From positions 1-5,686 of the forward strand of contig WJJW01000005.1 of assembly GCA_014729455.1 (NCBI GenBank): DNA of 5,686 bases. The letters are read 5' to 3'. Both the position numbers and the translations under genes were made by a program. The DNA comes from Candidatus Eiseniibacteriota bacterium. Lineage in GTDB: Bacteria > Eisenbacteria > RBG-16-71-46 > CAIMUX01 > VGJL01. Shown here one piece after another: positions 1 to 5,686 of the stretch (position 1 is its first letter; every line of letters begins with the position of its first letter). The notes beneath the pieces are model-generated. The model searched no databases. It had not been told where the DNA came from and saw only the letters and a program-made list of their open reading frames with translations.

Positions 1-938
1 CGCAGGGCGGCCAGCGCCGCCTCCGCGTGCTCCTCGGGGAGGATCGCCACGAGCTTCCCCTCGTTGGCGATCTGGAGCGGGTCGAAGCCGAGGATCTCGC
101 AGGCCGCCTGCACCTCTTCGCGGATCGGGATCGCCGCTTCCTCGAGCTCGATCGCGACGCGACTCGCCTGCGCGATCTCGTTCAGCGCGGCCGCGAGCCC
201 GCCGCGGGTCGGATCCCGCAGGACGTGCACCTCGGAGGAGGCGGCGTACAGCGCCTCGACGAGCCGGTTCAGGGGGGCGACGTCGGAGCGGACCGCCGTC
301 TCGAACGCCAGCTCTTCCCGCGCGGCCAGCACCGCGATCCCGTGGTCCCCGAGCGTTCCGCTGACCAGCACCGCGTCTCCGGGCCGCGCGAAGCGCCCGC
401 TCGTCTGCCGCCCCGCCGGGACCCGGCCGATTCCGGTCGTGCTGACGTAGAGGCGGTCGACCTTGCCGCGCTCTGCGACCTTCGTGTCTCCGGCGACGAT
501 CATGACGCCCGCTTCGGCGGCGGCGGCGCGCATCGACTCCGCGATCCGGGTCAGCACGTCGACCTCGATCCCTTCCTCCAGGATGAAGCCGACCGTCAGC
601 CAGAGCGGGACCGCGCCGACCATCGCCACGTCGTTGACCGTGCCGCAGACCGCCAGCCGTCCGATGTCCCCGCCCGGGAAGAAGAGCGGGCGGACCACGT
701 GGGCGTCGGTCGAGACGGCGATCGCCTCGCCGGGAGCGATCGCCTCCAAGCCCGGCGGGAGGGCCGCGTCGTCCCCGATCTCGAGGGTGGGGTTGCCGAT
801 CCGCGGCAGGAAGACCGACCGGATCAGATCGCTCATCAGCCGGCCTCCGCCGCCGTGGCCGAGGACGATCCGATCCCGATGAGTCAAGGGGACCGGGCAG
901 GCCGCCCCTTCGAAGTCGGGCGGGCGCTCCTCGCTCAC
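1..938 (-). CDS. hypE: Hydrogenase maturation protein HypE (carbamoyl dehydratase), 3' end cut off by window
   Basis: HypE takes a carbamoyl group from HypF on its C-terminal cysteine and dehydrates it with ATP to a thiocyanate, the source of the cyanide ligands on the iron of [NiFe] hydrogenases; it acts in the cytoplasm with HypF and HypC-HypD. I read 312 codons from GTG at 938. Visible family blocks are LGHGGGGRLM (residues 26-35), GDDAALP (55-61), STDAHVVRPLFFPGGDIG (76-93), GTVNDVAMVGA (99-109), GDTKVAERGK (150-159), SGTLGDHGIA (193-202) and DPTRGGL (242-248), with ANEGKLVAILP near the window end. These are the ATP-binding and core motifs of the PurM/AIR-synthase-like fold. The GTG start overlaps the hypD stop (GTGA) and has GAGGAG eight bases upstream; the next in-frame ATG (residue 35) would cut into the glycine motif. 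The usual length is about 335-350 residues, so the terminal PRIC-type tail with the catalytic cysteine lies outside and cannot be checked. The family call is very secure. Confidence 0.97.
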   Translation of the reverse strand, partial: MSEERPPDFEGAACPVPLTHRDRIVLGHGGGGRLMSDLIRSVFLPRIGNPTLEIGDDAALPPGLEAIAPGEAIAVSTDAHVVRPLFFPGGDIGRLAVCGTVNDVAMVGAVPLWLTVGFILEEGIEVDVLTRIAESMRAAAAEAGVMIVAGDTKVAERGKVDRLYVSTTGIGRVPAGRQTSGRFARPGDAVLVSGTLGDHGIAVLAAREELAFETAVRSDVAPLNRLVEALYAASSEVHVLRDPTRGGLAAALNEIAQASRVAIELEEAAIPIREEVQAACEILGFDPLQIANEGKLVAILPEEHAEAALAAL

Positions 939-2041
939 GCCCGCGGCTCCTCGCGCGGGACGCGGCCGTAGCGGAAGTACGCCGCGCACGCCCCCTCCGA
1001 GGAGACCATCGTCGCCCCGAGCGGGTGGTCGGGCGTGCATTCGGTGCCGTACGCGGGACAGTCGATCGGCTTCTTCAATCCCTGGAGGATCTCGCCCGAG
1101 ATGCAGACGGAGGACTCCTCGGTCTGCACGTCCCCGACGTCGAACCTCCGCTCCGCGTCGAAGGCGGCCCGGTCCGGCCGCAGCCGCAGCCCGCTCTCGG
1201 GGATCGTCCCGATCCCGCGCCACGCGCGATCGCACGGTTCGAAGACCGCCTCCATCGTCTCCTGCGCGTGCCGGTTCCCCTCGTCGGTGACCGCCCGGCC
1301 GTAGGCGTTCTCGACCTCCGCCCGTCCCTCCTCGAGCTGGCGGACGCACGACAGGATCCCGCGGGCGAGGTCGAGCGGCTCGAATCCGGTGACGACGATC
1401 GGGACGCCGAACTCCGCGGCGATCGACGGGTACTCCCGGGTTCCCATGACCGTGCAGACGTGGCCCGCGGCGAGAAACCCGCGGACGCGGTTCTTCGGCG
1501 AGCCGAGGATCGCCCGCATCGCGCCCGGCACGCAGGCGTGCGACACGAGCACCGAGAAGTTCGTCAGCCCGAGCCGCTCCGCCTGGAGGACGCTCATCGC
1601 GTTGGCGGGAGCGGTCGTCTCGAACCCGATCGCGAAGAAGACGACCTCCCGGTCGGGGTTCTCGCGCGCGATCCGGACCGCCTCGAGCGGGGAGGTCACC
1701 ACCCGCACGTCGCCGCCCTTCGCGCGAACGGTGAAGAGATCCGAGCGCGATCCCGGAACACGGAGCATGTCGCCGTAGCTGGTGAAGATCACCTCGGGAC
1801 GCGTCGCGATCGCCAGGGCGCGGTCGATCGTCTCCAGGGGGGTGACGCAGACGGGACAGCCGGGACCGTGAACGAGGGAGATCTCCTCCGGGAGAAGCCG
1901 GTCGAGACCGCTCTTCACGATCCCGTGGGTCTGCCCGCCGCAGATCTCCATGATCACGTGGGGGCGGGTGACGGATCGCCGGATCTCGGCCAGCAGCGTC
2001 TCGACCAGGCCGGCGTCGCGGAACTCGCTGAGGTACTTCAC
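935..2041 (-). CDS. hypD: Hydrogenase maturation protein HypD (Fe-S scaffold for Fe(CN)2CO assembly)
   Basis: HypD pairs with HypC in the cytoplasm to hold the iron atom while two cyanides (from HypE) and one CO are attached, before delivery to the hydrogenase large subunit. The 368-residue product has normal family length. It carries the signature MEICGGQTH (31-39, Cys34) and GPGCPVCVTP (59-68, Cys62 and Cys65), the cysteines linked to iron binding and thiol redox chemistry. It also has FFAIGFETTAP (135-145), VSHACVPGAM (166-175), AAGHVCTVMG (191-200) and TGFEPLD (218-224). The C-terminal cluster Cys313, Cys328, Cys335 and Cys352, the last in MVSSEGACAAY, matches the [4Fe-4S] ligands of the family. 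All expected cysteines are present, so the protein looks functional. The start codon is GTG at 2041-2039, overlapping the hypC stop as GTGA. GAAGG at 2055-2051 is a moderate ribosome site, so expression is probably coupled to hypC. The stop in turn overlaps the hypE start. Confidence 0.98.
   Translation of the reverse strand: MKYLSEFRDAGLVETLLAEIRRSVTRPHVIMEICGGQTHGIVKSGLDRLLPEEISLVHGPGCPVCVTPLETIDRALAIATRPEVIFTSYGDMLRVPGSRSDLFTVRAKGGDVRVVTSPLEAVRIARENPDREVVFFAIGFETTAPANAMSVLQAERLGLTNFSVLVSHACVPGAMRAILGSPKNRVRGFLAAGHVCTVMGTREYPSIAAEFGVPIVVTGFEPLDLARGILSCVRQLEEGRAEVENAYGRAVTDEGNRHAQETMEAVFEPCDRAWRGIGTIPESGLRLRPDRAAFDAERRFDVGDVQTEESSVCISGEILQGLKKPIDCPAYGTECTPDHPLGATMVSSEGACAAYFRYGRVPREEPRA
947..952 (-). 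promoter_or_regulatory. Ribosome binding site of hypE
   Basis: GAGGAG on the minus strand, inside the last codons of hypD, is eight bases before the GTG at 938. It decides the hypE start in favour of the GTG that overlaps the hypD stop over the later in-frame ATG at residue 35. Confidence 0.7.
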
Positions 2042-2289
2042 TCCGAGGCGCCTTCGCTGCGTCCCGCGTCCTCCATCTGCCGCAGCAGGTCGAGCGTCTC
2101 GCGCGCCTCCTCCTCGTCGAGGACGTTCAGCGCGAAGCCGACGTGGACGATGACGTACTGCCCCACCTGCGCTTCGGGGACGGCCTGCAGGCAGACCTCC
2201 TGCCGGACGCCCCCGAAGTCGACGGTCCCCATCCGGATCCCGTCGGAGTCATGGATCTCGGTGATCTTCCCCGGCACCGCCAGGCACAT
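2038..2289 (-). CDS. hypC: Hydrogenase maturation chaperone HypC
   Basis: This small chaperone binds HypD and then the hydrogenase large-subunit precursor, carrying the Fe(CN)2CO unit between them. The 83-residue product begins MCLAVPGKI. Cys2 is the essential family residue, exposed after removal of the initiator methionine. His49 in YVIVHVGFAL matches the conserved second residue. The N-terminal part (1-55) is the beta-barrel, and residues 58-74 (EEEARETLDLLRQM) would form the C-terminal helix. The last nine residues are a polar tail. ATG at 2289 is preceded by AGGAGGG at an ideal distance. The length fits the HypC/HybG/HupF family (about 75-100). Cys2 excludes most alternative readings, though whether it serves one or several hydrogenases cannot be told. 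The gene begins 19 bases after the RND transporter stop and overlaps hypD by four bases, so it is the first gene of a hypCDE cassette that may be read through from the pump genes. Confidence 0.97.
   Translation of the reverse strand: MCLAVPGKITEIHDSDGIRMGTVDFGGVRQEVCLQAVPEAQVGQYVIVHVGFALNVLDEEEARETLDLLRQMEDAGRSEGASE
2051..2055 (-). promoter_or_regulatory. Probable ribosome binding site of hypD
   Basis: GAAGG on the minus strand, inside the end of hypC, lies nine bases before the hypD GTG start. It is only a moderate match to a Shine-Dalgarno, which fits coupling to hypC translation through the GTGA overlap. It supports GTG at 2041 as the start. Confidence 0.5.
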
Positions 2290-2297
2290 GACGCAGT

Positions 2298-2304
2298 CCC
2301 TCCT
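2298..2304 (-). promoter_or_regulatory. Ribosome binding site of hypC
   Basis: AGGAGGG on the minus strand ends eight bases before the hypC ATG and is the strongest Shine-Dalgarno seen in the window. It lies in the 19-base gap after the RND stop codon. hypC can therefore be initiated independently rather than only by coupling to the pump gene. Confidence 0.8.
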
Positions 2305-2308
2305 GCGT

Positions 2309-5300
2309 TCAGTCTGCCACAGCGCGGCGGCGGCCCGCCACCGCCGCCGGGATCCGGATCGCGGTCCGGCCGATCCAGCCGAAGAGATCTTCGGAGAGGG
2401 ACGCGGTCGTCGGGAGCAGGACCGACGTCAGGAAGGTGGAGAGCAGCAGGCCTCCCATGATGACCAGCGCCATCGAGTAGTAGTAGACGCCCGCGAGCGC
2501 CGGCTTCTGCACGACGATCGGGACCAGACCGACCAGCGTCGTGATCGCCGTCATCAGGATCGGGCGGACCCGCTCGCGTCCGCCGCGGATCATCGCCTCT
2601 TCGCGCGACATCCCGCCGCGCCGGTACTGGTTGATGTGCTCCAGCATCACGATCCCGTTGTTGACGACCACGCCGATCAGCAGGAGCAGTCCGATCGCCG
2701 CCGGCTGGTCGAAGTCGACATTCGTGAAGTAGAGCGTCCAGGCCGCGCCGGCCAGGGCGAACGGCAGCGCGACCATGAGGCCGATCGCCTGACGGACCGA
2801 CTCGAACAGCCCCGCCATCACCGCGAAGATCAGCATCAGGGCCAGGAGGAGGTTCGTGAGGAACTCCATCGACTGCTCGCGGCGGCGGTCCTCCCAGTTT
2901 CCGAACGTCCAGTCGTAGCCGTAGGGGAATTCCATCGACTCCAGCGCCGCGCGGACGAGCGGGACGTACTGCTCGCGCGTCCCCTCGTCGTACCGCGCCC
3001 CGACCCAGGCGTTCGTCACCCGGTTGTCCCGCTCGATGTCCTCGGGACCGGGGACCGCGTTGAACTCCGCCAGCGACGCGAGCGGGATCCGCTCCCCTTC
3101 CTCGGTCCAGAGCGGCAGGTTGCGGAGTTGCGAGAGCGACTCGGTCCGACGCTCGTCGAGTGTGAGGCGCATCTCCCGCTCCCCGTTCGGCGTGCGGTAG
3201 CGCGGAAGCCTCCGTCCCCGGAAGGTCAGGCCGATCACCTCGGCCGGCTGCGTCAGCGGGATCCCGTAGCGGGCGGCGAGCTCGCGATCGAGGTCGACGA
3301 ACATCTCCATCCCGCCCGCCTCGCTGCTGGACCAGGGATCGACCAGGCCGGGCACCCGCTCGAGCCGGCTCTTCGCTTCGTCGGCCAGCTCGCGGATCAC
3401 GCCCGAGTCCTCGCCGACGATCTGGAAGGCGATCCGCTTGCCCTTGCCGCGGTGCCGCCACCATCCGCCGGGGTCGCGCACCTCGAGCTTCACACCCGGC
3501 ATCTCGGGAAGGTGCCCCCGCAGCACCTCGCGGGCGTCCGCCATCGCCTTCTCGTTGGTGTGGTCGGAGTCCATGTAGATCCGGCTCATCACCCAGCCTT
3601 CGCTCCAGAAGCTGTAGATCGACTTCGCGTGCAGCTCTTCCCGCAACGGCAGCAGGATCGCCTCCACGGTGTCGACCAGCGCCTCCTTGCGATCGAGACT
3701 CAGGTCCTCGCTGATCATGTAGTGGACCTGGATGAACACCTCCGACCGGCTGGCGTCGAAGTTCTTGTCGATCTTGATGAACGGATATGCGGCCGACACC
3801 ATGACGGCGATTCCGATGATCGGCGTCATCCAGCGGTGGCGCAGGTTGAAGCGGAGCAGACGGACGTAGCGCTCCTCCAGACCCGTGAAGAATCGGCTCT
3901 TCGGGCGCGGTTTCGCCCGGATCGCGTGCGCCGTCGCCAGCGGGATCAGCGTCTGGCTGATGAAGAGCGAGGCGAGCAACGTCAGGCAGACGGTGATCCC
4001 CAGCTCCTTCAGGATCAGGTTCATCTCGCTCGGCTTGTTGAAGATGATCGGCAGGAACACGATCACCGAGGTCAGGGTCGCCGCGACGACGGCGGTCGAC
4101 ACCTCGCGGGATCCGATCCGCGAGGCGGTCCGCCGGTCCTTTCCCTCCTCCTGATGCCGGAAGATGTTCTCCATCACCACGACCGCGTTGTCGACGAGCA
4201 TCCCGATCCCGACGATCAGTCCGAGCAGGGTCAGCGTGTTCATCGTCTTGCCCTGCGCCCAGATGAAGCCGCACGCGACGATCAGCGAGAAGGGGATGCA
4301 GGAGACGGCGACGACGGTCATGCTGAACCGCCGCAGGAACGCGAACAGGACGAGCGAGGCGAGCAGCGCCCCGAAGATGCCGGTGAACGCGAGATCGCGC
4401 AGGGTCTTCTTGATCTCCTGGCCCTGGTTGAACCAGATCAGGAAGTTGACCCCCTCGAGCTCCGGGTCGGCGTTCATCGCCGCGACCCGCTCCTCGACCG
4501 CGTCGCAGATCGCCACCGCGTTGGCGCCGGCCTCCTTGCTGATCGTGACCCCGATCGCGAAATCGCCGTCGAGGTGCCGGCCGTACTCGAGGGGCGGCTC
4601 CTGGTAGACGACGTCGGCGACGTCGACCAGGCGCAGGCCGTCCTCGCGGATCGTGAGGTTGCGGATCTCCTCGAGGGACCCGAACGTCCCGACCGTGCGA
4701 ACCGTGTACCGCGTCTCGGCCTCGTCGACCGTCCCCAGGCTCTGGTCGAAGTTCGCCCCCCGGATCGCGGCGGCGACCTCGCGCACGTCGATCCGGTGCA
4801 GCTCGAGGTCCTTCACCCGCAGGTTGACCCGGACCTCCTTCGGGTTCACCCCGTCGAGCCGCACCTGCGCGACCCCGGGGATCCGTTCGAGCGGCTTGAC
4901 GATCTTCCGCTCGAGCAGGTCGTAGCTCTCGCTCAGGTCCCGCTTCGACGAGAGCCTTCCTTCGAGGATCGGCTCGTCCTGGTCCCGTGCGTCCCAGTTC
5001 GAGCTGATCGTGATGTCGCCGATGTCGTCGGGCAGCTCGCTGCGGATCCGGTCGACCTTCTCGCGGATCTCGACGCGGGCGAGGTCCATCTCGTGGCCCC
5101 ACTCGAAGCGGAGGTTCACCATCCCGCCGTCCGTTCCGCAGCGGGACCACATCTCCTTCAAGCCCTTCACCGACCCGAGCGTCTCCTCGAGCGGTCGGAC
5201 GATCATCCGCTCGATCTGCTCGGGCGTCGCGTTCGAGTACGGAACGCGCACGAACAGCCGCGGCTCCTCGATGTCGGGCATGAAGCCGAGGGGCAGCCGC

Positions 5301-5389
5301 CCGATCGCGACGGCCCCGAGCACGACGAGGCTGACCAGCAGCATCAAGGTGCTGACCGGGCGCTTGATGGCGATCTCGGGCAGGGTCAT
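2309..5389 (-). CDS. RND efflux transporter, HAE/AcrB-like inner-membrane permease
   Basis: This complete proton-driven RND permease of 1026 residues would sit in the inner membrane as a trimer and pass substrates to an adaptor and outer-membrane channel. The layout is classic. There is a cytoplasmic start and TM1 (about 13-30), a first periplasmic porter/docking domain (about 31-333), TM2-TM6 (about 334-488), a cytoplasmic loop, TM7 (about 520-538), a second periplasmic domain (about 539-840) and TM8-TM12 (about 842-993). N-terminal IAIKRPVSTLM and LPLGFMPDIEEP are typical of the family. TM4 reads GIGMLVDNAVVVMENIFRH (D400, N401) and TM10 reads LIGVVVNNGIVMLEHINQYR (N910, N911); the AcrB equivalents are D407, D408 and K940. 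TM11 contains RPILMTAITTLVGLVPI (942-958). ATG overlaps the stop of the preceding RND gene (ATGA), with GGAG seven bases upstream. The substrate cannot be inferred, and I give no symbol because it is not clearly AcrB, MdtB or MdtC. Its place next to a second RND gene recalls heteromeric MdtBC-type pumps. Confidence 0.95.
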   Translation of the reverse strand: MTLPEIAIKRPVSTLMLLVSLVVLGAVAIGRLPLGFMPDIEEPRLFVRVPYSNATPEQIERMIVRPLEETLGSVKGLKEMWSRCGTDGGMVNLRFEWGHEMDLARVEIREKVDRIRSELPDDIGDITISSNWDARDQDEPILEGRLSSKRDLSESYDLLERKIVKPLERIPGVAQVRLDGVNPKEVRVNLRVKDLELHRIDVREVAAAIRGANFDQSLGTVDEAETRYTVRTVGTFGSLEEIRNLTIREDGLRLVDVADVVYQEPPLEYGRHLDGDFAIGVTISKEAGANAVAICDAVEERVAAMNADPELEGVNFLIWFNQGQEIKKTLRDLAFTGIFGALLASLVLFAFLRRFSMTVVAVSCIPFSLIVACGFIWAQGKTMNTLTLLGLIVGIGMLVDNAVVVMENIFRHQEEGKDRRTASRIGSREVSTAVVAATLTSVIVFLPIIFNKPSEMNLILKELGITVCLTLLASLFISQTLIPLATAHAIRAKPRPKSRFFTGLEERYVRLLRFNLRHRWMTPIIGIAVMVSAAYPFIKIDKNFDASRSEVFIQVHYMISEDLSLDRKEALVDTVEAILLPLREELHAKSIYSFWSEGWVMSRIYMDSDHTNEKAMADAREVLRGHLPEMPGVKLEVRDPGGWWRHRGKGKRIAFQIVGEDSGVIRELADEAKSRLERVPGLVDPWSSSEAGGMEMFVDLDRELAARYGIPLTQPAEVIGLTFRGRRLPRYRTPNGEREMRLTLDERRTESLSQLRNLPLWTEEGERIPLASLAEFNAVPGPEDIERDNRVTNAWVGARYDEGTREQYVPLVRAALESMEFPYGYDWTFGNWEDRRREQSMEFLTNLLLALMLIFAVMAGLFESVRQAIGLMVALPFALAGAAWTLYFTNVDFDQPAAIGLLLLIGVVVNNGIVMLEHINQYRRGGMSREEAMIRGGRERVRPILMTAITTLVGLVPIVVQKPALAGVYYYSMALVIMGGLLLSTFLTSVLLPTTASLSEDLFGWIGRTAIRIPAAVAGRRRAVAD
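2325..2349 (-). repeat. GC-only inverted repeat (9-bp stem, 7-base loop) at the 3' end of the RND gene
   Basis: The arms cggcggcgg (2325-2333) and ccgccgccg (2341-2349) are perfect reverse complements separated by seven bases, so the transcript can form a very stable hairpin. It lies within the codons for AAVAGRRRA near the end of the transporter and ends about 35 bases before the hypC start. No U-tract follows on the minus strand, so it is not a standard intrinsic terminator. It could be a pause, processing or 3'-protection element, or just a by-product of GC-rich Ala/Gly/Arg codons. Confidence 0.35.
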
Positions 5390-5686
5390 GGGCGCGCTCC
5401 GTCTTCGGCCGGCCGGTCGGTTCGCAGTCCCGTCGGGACCCCCTCGGTCTCCTCGGTCCGCACCCGCGACGGCACGCTCATGTAGATCGCGGGGATCACG
5501 ACCAGCGTCAGGATCATGCTGAAGAAGAGCCCGAAGGAGACGGTGATCGCCAGCGGCGCGCGCAGCTCGGCCCCCTCGCCGACCGCCAGGGCCATCGGCG
5601 TCAGGCCGAGCACGGTCGTCAACGTCGTCATCAGGATCGGCCGCAGTCGGATGTGTCCCGCCCTCAGCACCGCATCACGCTTGCCG
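5386..5686 (-). CDS. RND efflux transporter, C-terminal fragment (gene continues past window end)
   Basis: These are the last 99 codons of a second RND permease, open at the right window edge. The reading frame runs uninterrupted to position 5685, so the GTG near 5670 is an internal valine, not a start. Near its beginning, RLRPILMTTLTTVLGLTPMAL is the TM11 signature. It is followed by the loop GEGAELRAPLAI, typical of HAE-type pumps, and TM12 (FGLFFSMILTLVVIPAIYM). A hydrophilic cytoplasmic tail of about 30 residues, rich in Arg, Glu and Pro, ends the protein. TM4 and TM10, which hold the proton-relay residues, are outside the window. Its stop overlaps the start of the next RND gene (ATGA), so the two are translationally coupled and were probably selected to be made together. 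Its TM11-TM12 loop differs clearly from that of its neighbour, so this is not a recent tandem duplication. The adaptor gene would be expected further upstream. Confidence 0.93.
   Translation of the reverse strand, partial: GKRDAVLRAGHIRLRPILMTTLTTVLGLTPMALAVGEGAELRAPLAITVSFGLFFSMILTLVVIPAIYMSVPSRVRTEETEGVPTGLRTDRPAEDGARP
5397..5400 (-). promoter_or_regulatory. Ribosome binding site of the second RND gene
   Basis: GGAG on the minus strand lies seven bases before the ATG at 5389, within the last codons of the preceding RND gene. It supports this ATG and translational coupling of the two transporters. Confidence 0.55.

Noticed and set aside
27..971. A 314-codon plus-strand frame opposite hypE
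   Set aside because: The minus strand encodes unmistakable HypE motifs across the same interval; the plus-strand product is compositionally skewed and has no recognisable motifs.
2290..2308. Possible promoter or terminator in the gap between the RND gene and hypC
   Set aside because: Only 19 bases are available, and they hold the hypC ribosome site; no -35/-10 or -24/-12 pair and no U-tract are visible.
4102..4125. Inverted repeat with 8-bp arms (cctcgcgg and ccgcgagg) inside the RND gene
   Set aside because: It lies in the middle of a conserved coding region around residues 422-429 and has no positional link to a gene boundary. It is most likely chance in GC-rich codons.
2127..5150. A 1007-codon minus-strand frame overlapping the RND gene in another phase
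   Set aside because: It is low-complexity Arg/Gly/Pro/Ala-rich, matches no family and is a frame-shifted shadow of the RND coding sequence, which carries full conserved motifs. Its tail even runs into hypC out of frame.
1025..5485. A 1486-codon open frame on the plus strand, antisense to hypD, hypC and the RND genes
   Set aside because: Its translation is rich in Arg, Asp, Pro and His without any recognisable domain, and it runs across four well-supported genes. Long stop-free antisense frames are expected in DNA with this GC and codon bias.
5386..5670. A stand-alone 94-residue membrane protein starting at the GTG at 5670
   Set aside because: The frame is open further upstream to the window edge and the content is the TM11-TM12 end of an RND permease, so the GTG is an internal valine codon.

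Overview
The window is a compact, very GC-rich stretch (about two thirds or more G+C by eye, with G/C at most third codon positions). All five recognisable genes lie on the minus strand and together fill almost the whole window. Two inner-membrane RND efflux transporters of the hydrophobe/amphiphile (HAE/AcrB-like) type point to a Gram-negative, double-membrane bacterium. The [NiFe]-hydrogenase maturation genes hypC, hypD and hypE imply that it makes a [NiFe] hydrogenase. The sequence alone does not fix the phylum. High GC, GTG starts and four-base gene overlaps would fit many environmental lineages.

Layout in the direction of transcription (right to left): (i) 5686-5386, the C-terminal 99 residues of a first RND transporter, which continues beyond the window; (ii) 5389-2309, a complete second RND transporter of 1026 residues, starting inside the stop codon of the first (ATGA overlap); (iii) 2289-2038, hypC, 19 bases after the second RND stop and with a strong Shine-Dalgarno; (iv) 2041-935, hypD, overlapping hypC by GTGA; (v) 938-1, hypE, overlapping hypD by GTGA and cut off by the window end about 20-30 residues before its expected C-terminus. 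There is no intergenic gap above 19 bases, and I see no intrinsic terminator or convincing promoter.

Functionally there are two modules. The RND pair would be the proton-driven part of a tripartite efflux pump; the periplasmic adaptor and outer-membrane channel are not in the window and may lie upstream. The HypCDE module builds the Fe(CN)2CO group of [NiFe] hydrogenases: HypE makes the cyanide ligand from a carbamoyl group supplied by HypF, and the HypC-HypD complex carries the iron while the ligands are attached. hypA, hypB, hypF and the hydrogenase structural genes are not visible.

The most notable feature is the junction: a hydrogenase-maturation cassette follows an efflux-pump gene so closely that they may share a transcript. 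A GC-only hairpin lies in the last codons of the pump gene just before hypC. The complete RND protein also lacks two of the charged residues of the AcrB proton relay (Asn at the D408 and K940 positions). I found no CRISPR array, mobile element, tRNA or rRNA, and no clear sign of an undescribed system.
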